Positions 53,780 to 63,420 of a stretch of DNA of 64,000 nucleotides are shown piece after piece; the stretch's first letter is position 1; each line of letters opens with the position of its first letter. Position numbers and translations under genes: made by a program. Origin of the DNA: Ostreococcus lucimarinus CCE9901 (taxonomy: Eukaryota > Chlorophyta > Mamiellophyceae > Mamiellales > Bathycoccaceae); contig NC_009364.1 in the NCBI RefSeq assembly GCF_000092065.1, forward strand, positions 310,001 through 374,000, in the 5' to 3' direction. The notes beneath the pieces are model-generated. The model was given only the letters and a program-made list of their open reading frames with translations, searched no databases and was not told the origin of the DNA.

Positions 53780-56700
53780 ATGCGCGCGATGCGGACGCGC
53801 GATCGGGACGCAGACGCGCGAGAGGCGATGGAGACGGCGGCGAAGACGGTGTCGAAGCTCGCGGCGGACGCCGAGCAAGCCGACTTGGTGGAACTGCTTC
53901 GAGAGGCGCCTCGGGAGGCGTATTCGTTTCAAAACGCGGGATGGCCGAGCGATGTGGTGGGTATGAAGAAGGAGGAACTGCCGGGGGTGGTGCTGGAGCG
54001 GTACAACACGCGGCAGTCGGTGTGCTTTTGCGGGGTGCTGCCGGAGATTTCGCGCGCGTGGGCGAGCGTGGACAACGCGTTGTTTTTGTGGAGGTTGGAC
54101 GTCGCGGACGACGTGCCGGTGGAGTACAGCGGCGAAGAGCAAGCGATCGTGGCGGTGGGGTTGGTGAAACCGAAGAGTGGGGTGTTTTTAGAGGCGATCT
54201 CGTACGTGCTCGTCATCGCGACGACGGTGGAGCTCGTCATGGTGGGGGTGTGCTTGGAGGACGACGGACGCGAGCTCACGCTGCATCCGCTGCAGTACTC
54301 GTGCCCGACGGACGCGACCATCATGAACGACATCACGTCTACGCCGGAGGGTAGGATCTTCTTAGCCGGTGCGGACGAAGCGCTTTATGAACTCGTGTAC
54401 GCGCAGAGCGACACGTGGCACAGCAAGCGATGCAAAAAGGTGCGACACAGTCAAAACTTGTCCTCGCTGTTGCCTTCGGTGCTGCGATTGAAGGGCTCGG
54501 ACGCTTTGAAACAAGTCGTCGTGGACGCCAAGCGCGGGATTTTGTACACGCGCAGCGAACAAGGCGTGGTGGTTGTGTACGACGTCGGCGCCGCGGCGAA
54601 GGACGCGCCGAGAAAAGTCGCCGAGGTTAAAAACGTCGCGCAACTCGCCGCGCAGGCTCGCGGTCAAGGGTCTCTGTTTGCATCGGCGACGTCATCGGTG
54701 AAGAAAGGGGCGAAGTTAGTGCACGTCGCATTGGTGCATCCGGAGGAGTCGTCCGTCGTGACGTTGGTGGCGATTTGCGCGGATGGAAGACGCATTTACC
54801 TCACCGCTCTTCCGCCGTCGCGCGGGTACTCGTACGGCGTCGCCTCGGGTACGGGTAGCTCTCGACAAGGGCCTTCGCGACTGTCCGTGGTCGAACAACG
54901 CGACCCGCCGCCGCAAGGAGGAAATCAGCGCGGTATGACGACGGCGCAGGCGCTCTTGAACACCACGTCGAGGGCCTTGGAAATTGAAGCCGGGTTTTAC
55001 AGCAGCGGCGTTTTGTTACTGTCGGACGCGACGCCGAACGACTCTGACGCGCGATTGATACTTTCAAACCGCGACCTGGCGCTACCCCCACACTTGCAGT
55101 TGCCGCCGCCGACGCCCCCACCGAGCTCGGGAAGCGGCACTCGCGGTTTGCGCGAAGTCGTCACCTTGGAACAACTTGAAGGGCGCTGCGCGTCGAGTCT
55201 CGGATCGCTCGGTGAGATTCCTATGCCAAAGAGCGTACAGGACGCGATCGATCCGCCATACCCCACGGGGACGCTTCCAGAAGCACGTGTAAAATCGACG
55301 GGACTACTCTCTGAGCTCGTCACGCAATACATGTGCCCGAGAAGAACGTTTGTGTTGATGACCAACGCCGGGTTGGTTCGATTCGAGAAGGCGCGCCCGA
55401 TTGACACGTTGAGAAGTGTTCTTGAAAAGAACATTCCGGAACAAATCGAGGAGTTCTTTAAGAGTTACGGACCGATTGAAGCTGCGGCAATGTGCGTCGC
55501 GTTATCTGTTTCGGGATCCGAATCCAACGCCGTGATCCTCGCCGCGAAGCGGGCCTTTGACGACCCGCGTCTCACCGGCGAGCCGAGCATCGTGGAGGAT
55601 AGCTACGCGCAAAATCAAGAGAATAATGGTGGATCTTTCAACATGGGGCGTGCGATCGTGCAACCGGTGCTGACTTTTTCGTCGGCGCAGCGTGGACTGT
55701 ACTTGTTCACGGCTCGCATAATGTCTAGCACGTGGGAACGAGCGATCATTGTGCCCGTTCGCGCGCCCGTTCAAACGAATTTGAACGGCAACTCGCGACC
55801 GCTATCGCCGGCGATGAAGATCGCGAACAAAGCGCTCGGCGCGGTGCAAGCGGCAGCTCGGTACATGAGTGAAGAACCGGCGCTCAGATGCTCCTTGGAT
55901 CCGACGTTGCTCAAGAATTTGCACGATCGCTTGATGCCGTTGGTGACTTTCTTGAAGCAGCGTAGACCGCGCATTAGCAGCGGCGCCACGATGTCGCAGA
56001 CGAAGCGGCGTCGAGTGCGTTCATCCGGCAGCGAACTCACGGCACTCCAGGAAGAAGAGCGCAGTCTCTCGGCCCTCTCCGCCTTGGTGAGCCGCACGGC
56101 GCAGGCTTTGTCTCTCATTAGAATCATCATCACTGATGAACGTTTCTCACGAGTGGCCGACATGCTTCCCTCGGCGATTCGCAAGGAGCTGTCACAGGTA
56201 CGTTTCCGCGCTCCTACGCCTCGTCTTTTCTTTTTTGCCTGCGCGATGATGATTTCCCATATATCAATCTGTCAATCCCCTGATTCACAGTGATGACAAC
56301 TCATATGGTGCCCTTCCACTGAGCGTCCACTTTTACTTTTCCGCGCTGTGTTCTTCTGAGACTTTCGACTGACTTTTTGTTTTACACTGCGACAGCTCAC
56401 CTTGAAGAAGTTGGTTTCGACGACGCACGGGGCGCGTTTGGCGGGTGCGCTCATCGAAGCGATGATGTCTCACATAATGTCTCACGCTCGTCACAGCGCC
56501 GAGGAATTAGCTGCGGAGCTCCAAAAGGGATGCCCAGACTTTTTCGGCGCAGATTCGAGGACATTTTACCACGCCAGAGACTTGTTGCAGTTGGCGCGCG
56601 ACGCGCGCGCGAGAAAGGAAAACGTCTTGCGCGACCAATACGTGAACGATGCGATCGCTTTATTCATGAAGGTGCCGACTTCTGGAGACTTATCGGCCGT

Positions 56701-58482
56701 TTGTGCTGAACTTGTCGATCTTCGCGCGTTTCATGGCGTCACCGCTGTGCCCCTCGCGGCGGCGGCGGCGCTCGAGGCGCGCGCAGAGGAAGCTCGTTTT
56801 ACGATGCATTCGCAACCGAATGTGGACATGGTGGTAAGTTTATCTTGACCTCAAATCTCGAAAGAACTTCGTTGCGATGAAGACGAATCTGATACGTGAA
56901 CGTTCGGCTTACCGCCGGGCGTGCCGTGATGATTAAAAACTACAGAACATCTAAGCCTGAGCGACGGCGAATCATTCTCGGCTCGAGTCACGACGGGATC
57001 GCGAAAATCTCTTACTGACGACAAATTTTTACCGCATTATAGGATCTCCAATCGTGCTTTGAAGTCACGTGTACCACGATTCGGGCGCTTGCGACTGGAA
57101 GGGCTGATGCGGACGCTGAACCAGGTTCGCTGAGTCGCGTCGCGGCGGAAGAACTTCCCGAGGACATTCGTGAACGAGGTCTCGTGAAGATTCTAGAGCA
57201 GCTTCAACGAGTGTCTGGAGCTGACTCACAAGATTTCATGCACCGCGTATTTGCGGAGCTGATTGCAGTGAGACGCGACGCCATGCTTTTATCGCTACCC
57301 GCGGCTATGTTGGAACCGTACTTGGTGAACAAGAGCGCGTTGACGTCTGCGCAACAAGGCGGCGCGCTCACGCCGGATGAGGCGAGACATCTCGATCTCT
57401 TGGCGCAGTTGTACGCCGCCCGAAGTCTGTTTGGATTGGCGGCACAGGTCGATTGCTCGTTAGCGGAGCGTCGATGCGCGAACGACGAAACGTTCAGTTT
57501 GGACCAGCGCATGGCTTTGTTTGAGCGCGCGCTCATGCACGCCAGAAAGTCGGTCGACGGGGGATTGACCAATGGTTTGGACACGTCGTTTTGCGAAAAC
57601 GTCGACAGCAAAATCAAATTGCTCGACATGCAGCGGCGAGTGCTGGGCGTGTGCATAGAGCGCTCCCGTCAAGCACGCGCCACCGGATCGTCGAACGCTC
57701 CGGAGGAGGCGTTTGTGTACGAATTGGAGCGCGAGTTGAAGCAACTGAGCGACTTGTACAACGACTTCGCCAAGCCGTGTGAGTTGTGGGACATCTGCCT
57801 CGAAATGGTGCACTTCTCGCAATACCACGATCCGGATGGCGAGATTGTGTGTGACTTATGGGATAAGCTCCTCTTACAAGCCGCGTCTCGCGCGCCGAGC
57901 GCCGCGACGTGCCTGCGGGAAGCCTGCCTCGTGGTTCGCGCGTTGGGCGTGAAGTTGTTCCCATCGGACGTCGCGTTTCCGGTCATTCACGTGGCTTTGC
58001 GTTTGGAGCTCATGGCGGCAGGACTGTGGGGTGTTCCCGATGTCGCAGTCGAAGCGCACGTCGACGATGAGTATGACACGAGCGAAGTCGCGGACGCGCT
58101 CGTCGTCGCGTGCAAAGGACTCGCAGAGCCCGTGCAACGAGCGTACGACCGCTTGCTCGCGACCCCGGCCCAACGCATGCACGATAAGCGTCTGTCGAAA
58201 GTGGATGCGTTACAAACCCCGCGTTTGCGCCTCCGCTTGCTCAGATCGGTGTACTTTGTGCTCCAGCTTTGGGACCAGTCGCTCGTGCCCAAGGCGACGG
58301 CGTACGGCGAACCGAGAGCGTACGCCACCGGAGGCCACGTGCGCGCGGCGATCGGCGACTTGTGCGTGAGCTACGCCTCGGAAAGCCGACGAATGCAGTG
58401 TCCGAATGAGGTTATTCGCGCGAACGCCGAGGAACTCGCCGCCGCTTTCGACACGTTCGGCCGCCGCTTGCTTTCTTCGTAG
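53780..58482 (+). CDS. NUP155: Nucleoporin NUP155 (Nup170/Nup157 type), three exons
   Basis: Inner-ring scaffold of the nuclear pore. Exons 53780-56197, 56396-56833 and 57043-58482 are all phase 0, total 1,431 residues, near the usual 1,390. The introns (198 and 209 nt) are AT-rich, with donors GTACGT and GTAAGT and CTGAC 22-23 nt before CAG or TAG. The beta-propeller half has VERYNTRQSVCFCGVLPEIS-like and ALFLWRLD, IFLAGADEALYELVY and GILYTRSEQGVVVVYD. RRTFVLMTNAGLVRFEKARP and the helical half with HDKRLSKVDALQTPRLRLRL follow. The start could instead be the in-frame ATG at 53828. NUP155 has no FG repeats, as expected. Confidence 0.92.
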
Positions 58483-58595
58483 ACGAGTAGACAAAGCCCT
58501 CGCGACGGGGCGTTGAGAAAAATAAAACCGTGTATGATTTAAATCGGATGTTGTGTGTTTGATATTCGACATCATAAGCTAATCAACGTCGGTGT

Positions 58596-59568
58596 TTACT
58601 CTTCATCTTTCTTTTCCTCGACCTTGGTCGCGGTCAAAGCGTCCGCGAGCGCGTCCGCTTCTTCGGCGACTTGCGCCTTTTCCTCGGCGGCCTCGGCTTC
58701 GCCCTCTTCCGCCGGAAGCGCCGCCATCTTCTTTTGGGCGTCATTGAACGCCGCCGTGAAGAGTTCGCACTTTTCCGCGCTTCCGAACTTGATGCACATG
58801 TTGTAAAGCTCCGGGCGTTCGTCGCCGTCCGAGCAATCCACCGTGGTGAACACGCACGCCTTTTCGCTCGCCGCGTGCTCCGCCACCTTGGATTCTTGTT
58901 GCACGTAAAAGTTGGCGCAAATCTTCAGCGTTTTATCCCGGCGCATGAGCACGCGAATCTTTTTAGACGTCTTGTGCTCGAGAAGTTTAATCGGACCGAG
59001 TCCTCGTTCCTTCCATTCGCCGTCGGTGAACCGGTACGATTTCACCTTGCTGCGTCGCGCGTCGTCGTTCTCGTCGTCAGTCCTCCATCCTCGCGTCGCG
59101 CGTCCCATCTCTCCATCCCACGCCTCGCGTCCGTTCGCTTCGTCTCGCACGTACGCTTCGAACAAAATATCTTCGTCCTCCTCCCCCGTGGTCGTCGCCT
59201 CCGCGCCCTCCACGATCTCCAGCTTCACCACGGGTTTAAACTCCGCCTTGCACTCCGCCTCGACGTCGTCGTCCCCCTCCTCGTCATCGTTCCCGGTCTT
59301 TTCCTCCGCCTTCGGCGCCTCCTTCGACGCGAACTTCGACGGATCGAAACCTCCGCCCGCGGCCGCGGCGCCGAACCCTCCCTGCGCGAACGCCGCGCCG
59401 AAGATCGGCGTCGTCGTCGGCGGCGCCGTCTGTCGACATGCATTCAGATCGCGCCTTCGTCAGTCCCTCGTCGCGCGTCGTCGCGCGCGCGCGTCACCGG
59501 GTCGTCGCGCGGTCGTCGCGCGTCGCGAGCGTCCGTTCGCGCACCTCGTTCGCGGCGTCCTCGCTCAT
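58596..59568 (-). CDS. RANBP1: Ran-binding protein 1 / NUP50-like, spliced
   Basis: Exon 1 is 59568-59545 (24 nt, MSEDAANE) and exon 2 is 59429-58596; the 115-nt intron has donor GAG|GTGCGC, CTGAC 29 nt before acceptor GACAG, all phase 0. The product is 285 residues. The RanBD is complete: EFKPVVKLEIVEG, EEDEDILFEAYVRDE, SYRFTDGEWKERGLGPIKLL, IRVLMRRDKTLKICANFYV. Between RFTDG-like strands it has an insert (NGREAWDGEMGRATRGW) not usual in the family. The N terminus has two FG-like dipeptides (PIFGAAFAQGGFGAA), hinting at a nuclear-pore NUP50 relationship. It converges with NUP155, 113 bp apart. Confidence 0.85.
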
Positions 59569-59623
59569 CGCGCGCGATCGATCGCGTCGCGATGTGCGGC
59601 GACGCCCTCGCGCGCGGCACTCC

Positions 59624-60316
59624 ATGTCGACCACCGGAGCGCGCGCGCGCGACGACGGCGGCGGGTCATCGACGCGCACGTGCGTGGGGGTGACGACGTT
59701 CGACGACGCGCGCGAGAGTCGACGCGCGACGCCGGTGCGCGACGCGCGACGCGAATCTTCCGAATCCGCGAATCTTCCGTCGACGCGAATCGACGGCGAA
59801 TCGACCGACGCGCGCGACTGACGAGCGCGCCGACGCCCGCAGACGTGCTACGGATTCACGCGCCGGCGAGACGCGGCGCTGCGCGAAGAGCGGCGGACGC
59901 TGCGCACGGGGGACGTCGTCGGACGGTATCGGTACGCGTGCCTGGGACGAAGCGCGCGCGCGGTGCCCTTCTACGCCGAGGGACGACGCGCGCCCACGCT
60001 GGAGGAGCGCAAGCGCGGGACGGAGTTCCCGGTGTGCCAAGGGCTGGAGGTGCTCGTCGCGGAGAGAGTGGACGAACGCGCGGCGCGGCGCGGCGACGGC
60101 GACGCGAGCGAAGACGACGCGACGGACGCGGCGATGCGAAAGCGCGTCGGCGCGCGGGAGATCAGGGAGACGCGCGAACGCGAGCTCGGCGCGAGCGCGG
60201 CGTTGGAGCGGTTCAACAGGAGCGCGGGGAAAATTTCAGCCAACATGCGGCGACACGCGAAGTTCATCGGCGACGGCGCGTACTCGCTCTTCTTCACCGG
60301 CGGTCGGCGGTCGTGA
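59624..60316 (+). CDS. Hypothetical protein, spliced
   Basis: Exon 1 is 59624-59734 and exon 2 is 59843-60316; the 108-nt intron has donor CCG|GTGCGC, CTGAC at 59818-59822 and acceptor CCCGCAG, phase 0. The product is 194 residues. It contains TGDVVGRYRYACLGRSARAV, PFYAEGRRAPTLEERKRGTE, FPVCQGLEVLVAERVDERA and a basic tail (GKISANMRRHAKFIGDGAYS). I do not recognise the family. The conserved-looking blocks and a splice pattern matching the other introns support a real gene. An alternative donor at GTGCGTGG near 59684 would remove part of exon 1. It starts 55 bp from the divergent RanBP1 gene. Confidence 0.58.
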
Positions 60317-60359
60317 ACCGTGGGTCGAGCGCGCGACGCGCGCATTCTTTGTAATCACG

Positions 60360-61106
60360 ATGTACCATCGAATCGTAGCCACCGCGCGCGACGTTCGCGT
60401 CGCGGCGTCCGTCGACGTCGTCGACGCCGCACATCGCGACTCGCGCGACATGTTCCGCGCCCCTCCCGAAGGTTTGCGCGCGCGCGCGAACGCGCTCGAC
60501 GATCGACGCGCGCTGCGTTTACACGACGACGAGCGATGCGTCTTGTCCTGCGACGCCGCGATGACGATCGGCGACGACGACCCGGCGTCGAGCGCGATTC
60601 CGGGTGAATTATACATCACCGACGCGCGCGTCGCCTTCGTCCCGCGAGACCCGACGTCGACGTCGGCGTACGCGTGCGAGTATCGCTGTCTCGCGCTGCA
60701 CGCGATCTCGCGCGAGGACGATCGCTACGGAAGCGGCGGGTGCGTGTATTGTCAGATTGACGGCGGCGCCGACGCGCCGAGCGCGTCGACGACGACGAAC
60801 GCCGACGACGCGAACGACGACGAGCCCTACGACGAGGACGACCCGGTGACGGCGCACGTGCGCTTCGTCCCGAAAGACGCGACGACGCTGGAGGAGATCT
60901 ATCGCGCGATGAGCGAGGGGTCGTTATTGAACCCGGATCCCGACGCCGAGCGATTCGACGACGACGACGACGACGACGAATTCCTTGAAGACGACGACGA
61001 GGCGCACGCGCGCGAAGCCGCGCTCGAGCGATTAGATAAGCTCCTCGTCGTGGACGACGAGGTCGAGGCGTTGATGAAGCGCGACCCGGGTCGTTTCGAG
61101 GATTAA
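60360..61106 (+). CDS. pICln (methylosome subunit, CLNS1A) homologue
   Basis: 248 residues. The PH-like pICln fold is recognised by IPGELYITDARVAFVPRD, YRCLALHAISREDDRYGSGG, CVYCQIDGG and the C-terminal FVPKDATTLEEIYRAMSEGS with LLNPDPDAE. An acidic tail (DDDDDDDEFLEDDDEAHARE) follows, as in the family. pICln chaperones Sm proteins to the PRMT5 methylosome for snRNP assembly. The first ATG at 60360 was used; the conserved PEGLR-like start (FRAPPEGLRARANALDD) comes about 30 residues later. Confidence 0.86.
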   Translation: MYHRIVATARDVRVAASVDVVDAAHRDSRDMFRAPPEGLRARANALDDRRALRLHDDERCVLSCDAAMTIGDDDPASSAIPGELYITDARVAFVPRDPTSTSAYACEYRCLALHAISREDDRYGSGGCVYCQIDGGADAPSASTTTNADDANDDEPYDEDDPVTAHVRFVPKDATTLEEIYRAMSEGSLLNPDPDAERFDDDDDDDEFLEDDDEAHAREAALERLDKLLVVDDEVEALMKRDPGRFED

Positions 61107-61189
61107 AGTCGGTCGACGTATGTAACGAGCCGACGTCGCTCGCTCGCGCCGTCGCCCCTCGCCCCGCGACTCGCGCTTCTCGCCTCACA

Positions 61190-61660
61190 ATGTCTCTCGC
61201 GACCGTCTCGCGCGCGCTCTCGCGCCCTCGCGTCGTCGTCGGACGCAAGGCATCGCGACGCACCGATTCCGAGCCCGCGGCTCGACGGACGACGCGCATG
61301 CACGCCTCGGACATCCAACGCTTGGGCACCGATGACCCTCGCATGAGTCAGGTGGTCGTGCACAACGGCATCGTCTACTGCAGCGGACAGGTTGGATTGA
61401 CCACGACCACGGTGCGAGAACAAACGATCGAAACGCTGGAAAAGTTTGACAAACTGCTCGCGATGGCGGGGACGGATAAGTCGCGAATATTGACCTCGAT
61501 GTGCTGGCTGCGGGACATCAAAGACGCGCCCGAGTTCAACGCCGTGTACAACGCGTGGATCGATCCGGATAATAAACCCACGCGGGCGTGCGTGCAGAGC
61601 GAGTTGGCGCGACCTGAATTGTTGGTTGAGGTGCAAATTACCGCGGCGTTGCCGCCGTGA
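61190..61660 (+). CDS. RidA/YjgF-family protein (YoaB-like), organelle-targeted
   Basis: 156 residues. The first 37 are a serine/arginine-rich organelle signal (MSLATVSRALSRPRVVVGRK). The RidA fold begins with MSQVVVHNGIVYCSGQVGLT and ends TRACVQSELARPELLVEVQI, with the arginine and glutamate that bind 2-iminoacids in this family. SMCWLRDIKDAPEFNAVYNA is the usual middle helix-strand. RidA enzymes hydrolyse reactive imine/enamine intermediates from PLP enzymes. Intron-free. It converges with ALDH10, 114 bp apart. Confidence 0.88.
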   Translation: MSLATVSRALSRPRVVVGRKASRRTDSEPAARRTTRMHASDIQRLGTDDPRMSQVVVHNGIVYCSGQVGLTTTTVREQTIETLEKFDKLLAMAGTDKSRILTSMCWLRDIKDAPEFNAVYNAWIDPDNKPTRACVQSELARPELLVEVQITAALPP

Positions 61661-61774
61661 GGCGTCGAGACGAACGAGTTGAGTCGCCGGAGGGCGAAGG
61701 AGCGCTCGACGCTCGCGTTGAAATCTTGAAATACATATTTATTCATTCACTCATCGACGACGATAGTACACGCG

Positions 61775-63346
61775 CTACAGCTTGCTGTTCGGCTTGGCGT
61801 CGAACATGGGGTACCACGCGAACGGGTCTTCGGACACGTAGGTGACGACTTGCTTTTGGTGCAAGTACTTGTCCATGCCGTTCGCGCCGAGGTCGCGACC
61901 GAATCCGCTTCGCTTGCGACCGCCCCACGGGAGCTGAGCGAAGCAGGGTTGCGAGCAATTCACCCACACGATCCCGGTGTCAAACGCGGCAGTCATACGC
62001 TCGCGTCGCGCTAAGTCGTCTGTGATCACCGCCGCGGCTAAGGCGTAATCGGAATCGTTCGCCATCGCCACGACTTCCGTTTCAGAGGCGAACGTCTTGA
62101 CGCACATCACCGGGCCAAAAATTTCTTCTCGCCACACTTCCGCATCCATAGGGACGTCGACGAATACCGTGGGTTCGAGATAGAACCCCTCTCGACAGTC
62201 CGGATCGCTCGGTTTCTTGCCGCCCGTCAAAAGCGTGTATCCCTTGCGCTTCGCGCGTTCGACCATTTTCATCACCTTTTTGTACTGCCCTTCGCTCACG
62301 AGCGGGCCGAGGCGACACCCCTTGACGAGTGGGTTGCCGTACGGAATGGCTTCCGCAGCCTCCTTGAGACGCGCTAAGAACTTCTCTCGAATGCGCTCGT
62401 GAATGAAGACGCGCGACGTCGCGCTGCAGATCTGACCATTCGTCCAGAAACACCCAAACAGAGCCCACTCCACCGCCTTTTCCAAATCGCAGTCGTCGAA
62501 AATGACCAACGCGCTCTTGCCGCCCAATTCCAACGATACGGGCTTGACATCTTTCGCGCACGCGCTCATGATGATGCGGCCGGTTTGCAACGAGCCAGTG
62601 AACGATATTTTATCCACACCCTTGTGTGCGCACAGCGCAGCGCCAGCCTCGTCGCCTCGCCCCGTGACTACGTTGAACGCCCCCGGCGGCAACCCTGCTT
62701 CGACGCACACGTCCCCCAACACCTGACACGTCAAGCTCGCGAGCTCACTCGGTTTCAGCACCACCGCACATCCACTCGCGAGCGCGGGCGCGACTTTCCA
62801 CGTCGCCATGAGCAACGGATAGTTCCAAGGCGTGATCAAACCGATCACCCCCAGCGCCTCGCGTCGCAACCGTCCCGCGAACTCGTCCATGGGTAACTTC
62901 ACATCCTCCTCCGCGTACGCCTTATCCCCGAACACTTCATCGCACCGATCGGCGTAATAATCAAAGCACGCGCTGACATCATCGATATCCCACTCGCTCT
63001 CCTCGATCGGCTTCCCCGCGTCCAGCGTCTCCAGCTCGGCGAGCGCGCGTTTCCGCCGTTCGATCCCTCTCGCAATCCCCCGCAGCACCCGCGACCTTTC
63101 GCGCCCCGGCGTGGCGCTCCACACCTTATATCCCTTGCGCGCCGCCCGCACCGCGTCGTCGATCATCGCGCGATCGCCCGCACCGACGGCACCGATGTTT
63201 TTATTGTCGTGCGGGTTCACCACCGGCAGCGTCCTCGCGGCACCGCCGAGCGCCTGCGCCTGCGCCGCAGCCTGCGGCGCGCGCACCCACGCGTTATTAA
63301 TAAATTGTTCCACCCGTCCGCATCGTCCCGGCGGCGGCGCGGCCAT
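61775..63346 (-). CDS. ALDH10: ALDH10 aminoaldehyde/betaine-aldehyde dehydrogenase, peroxisomal (SKL)
   Basis: 523 residues. NAD-dependent oxidation of omega-aminoaldehydes (4-aminobutanal to GABA, 3-aminopropanal to beta-alanine) or betaine aldehyde. Motifs are GLITPWNYPLLMATWKVAPA, the general-base Glu in SLELGGKSALV, the catalytic Cys in FWTNGQICSATSR, REEIFGPVMCV and GRKRSGFGRDLG. The C terminus PNSKL is a canonical PTS1. The start at 63346 (MAAPPPGRCG) leaves a short lead into VEQFINNAWV; an ATG at 63409 would add 21 residues. It is divergent from the GABA-transaminase gene, 74 bp between ATGs. Confidence 0.94.
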   Translation of the reverse strand: MAAPPPGRCGRVEQFINNAWVRAPQAAAQAQALGGAARTLPVVNPHDNKNIGAVGAGDRAMIDDAVRAARKGYKVWSATPGRERSRVLRGIARGIERRKRALAELETLDAGKPIEESEWDIDDVSACFDYYADRCDEVFGDKAYAEEDVKLPMDEFAGRLRREALGVIGLITPWNYPLLMATWKVAPALASGCAVVLKPSELASLTCQVLGDVCVEAGLPPGAFNVVTGRGDEAGAALCAHKGVDKISFTGSLQTGRIIMSACAKDVKPVSLELGGKSALVIFDDCDLEKAVEWALFGCFWTNGQICSATSRVFIHERIREKFLARLKEAAEAIPYGNPLVKGCRLGPLVSEGQYKKVMKMVERAKRKGYTLLTGGKKPSDPDCREGFYLEPTVFVDVPMDAEVWREEIFGPVMCVKTFASETEVVAMANDSDYALAAAVITDDLARRERMTAAFDTGIVWVNCSQPCFAQLPWGGRKRSGFGRDLGANGMDKYLHQKQVVTYVSEDPFAWYPMFDAKPNSKL

Positions 63347-63420
63347 CGTCGCGCGCGCGCGAGTGTCGGGACACTTTTCGCGAAAAAGTGAAAAAGCGCA
63401 CCGCCGCACTGTCGGCCGCG

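Noticed and set aside
53706-53813. Possible tiny extra 5' exon and intron of NUP155 (GTGAGA donor at 53766, CAG at 53811-53813)
   Set aside because: The reading-frame phases do not match (phase 0 exon into a phase 1 acceptor), and CTGAC lies almost on the donor.
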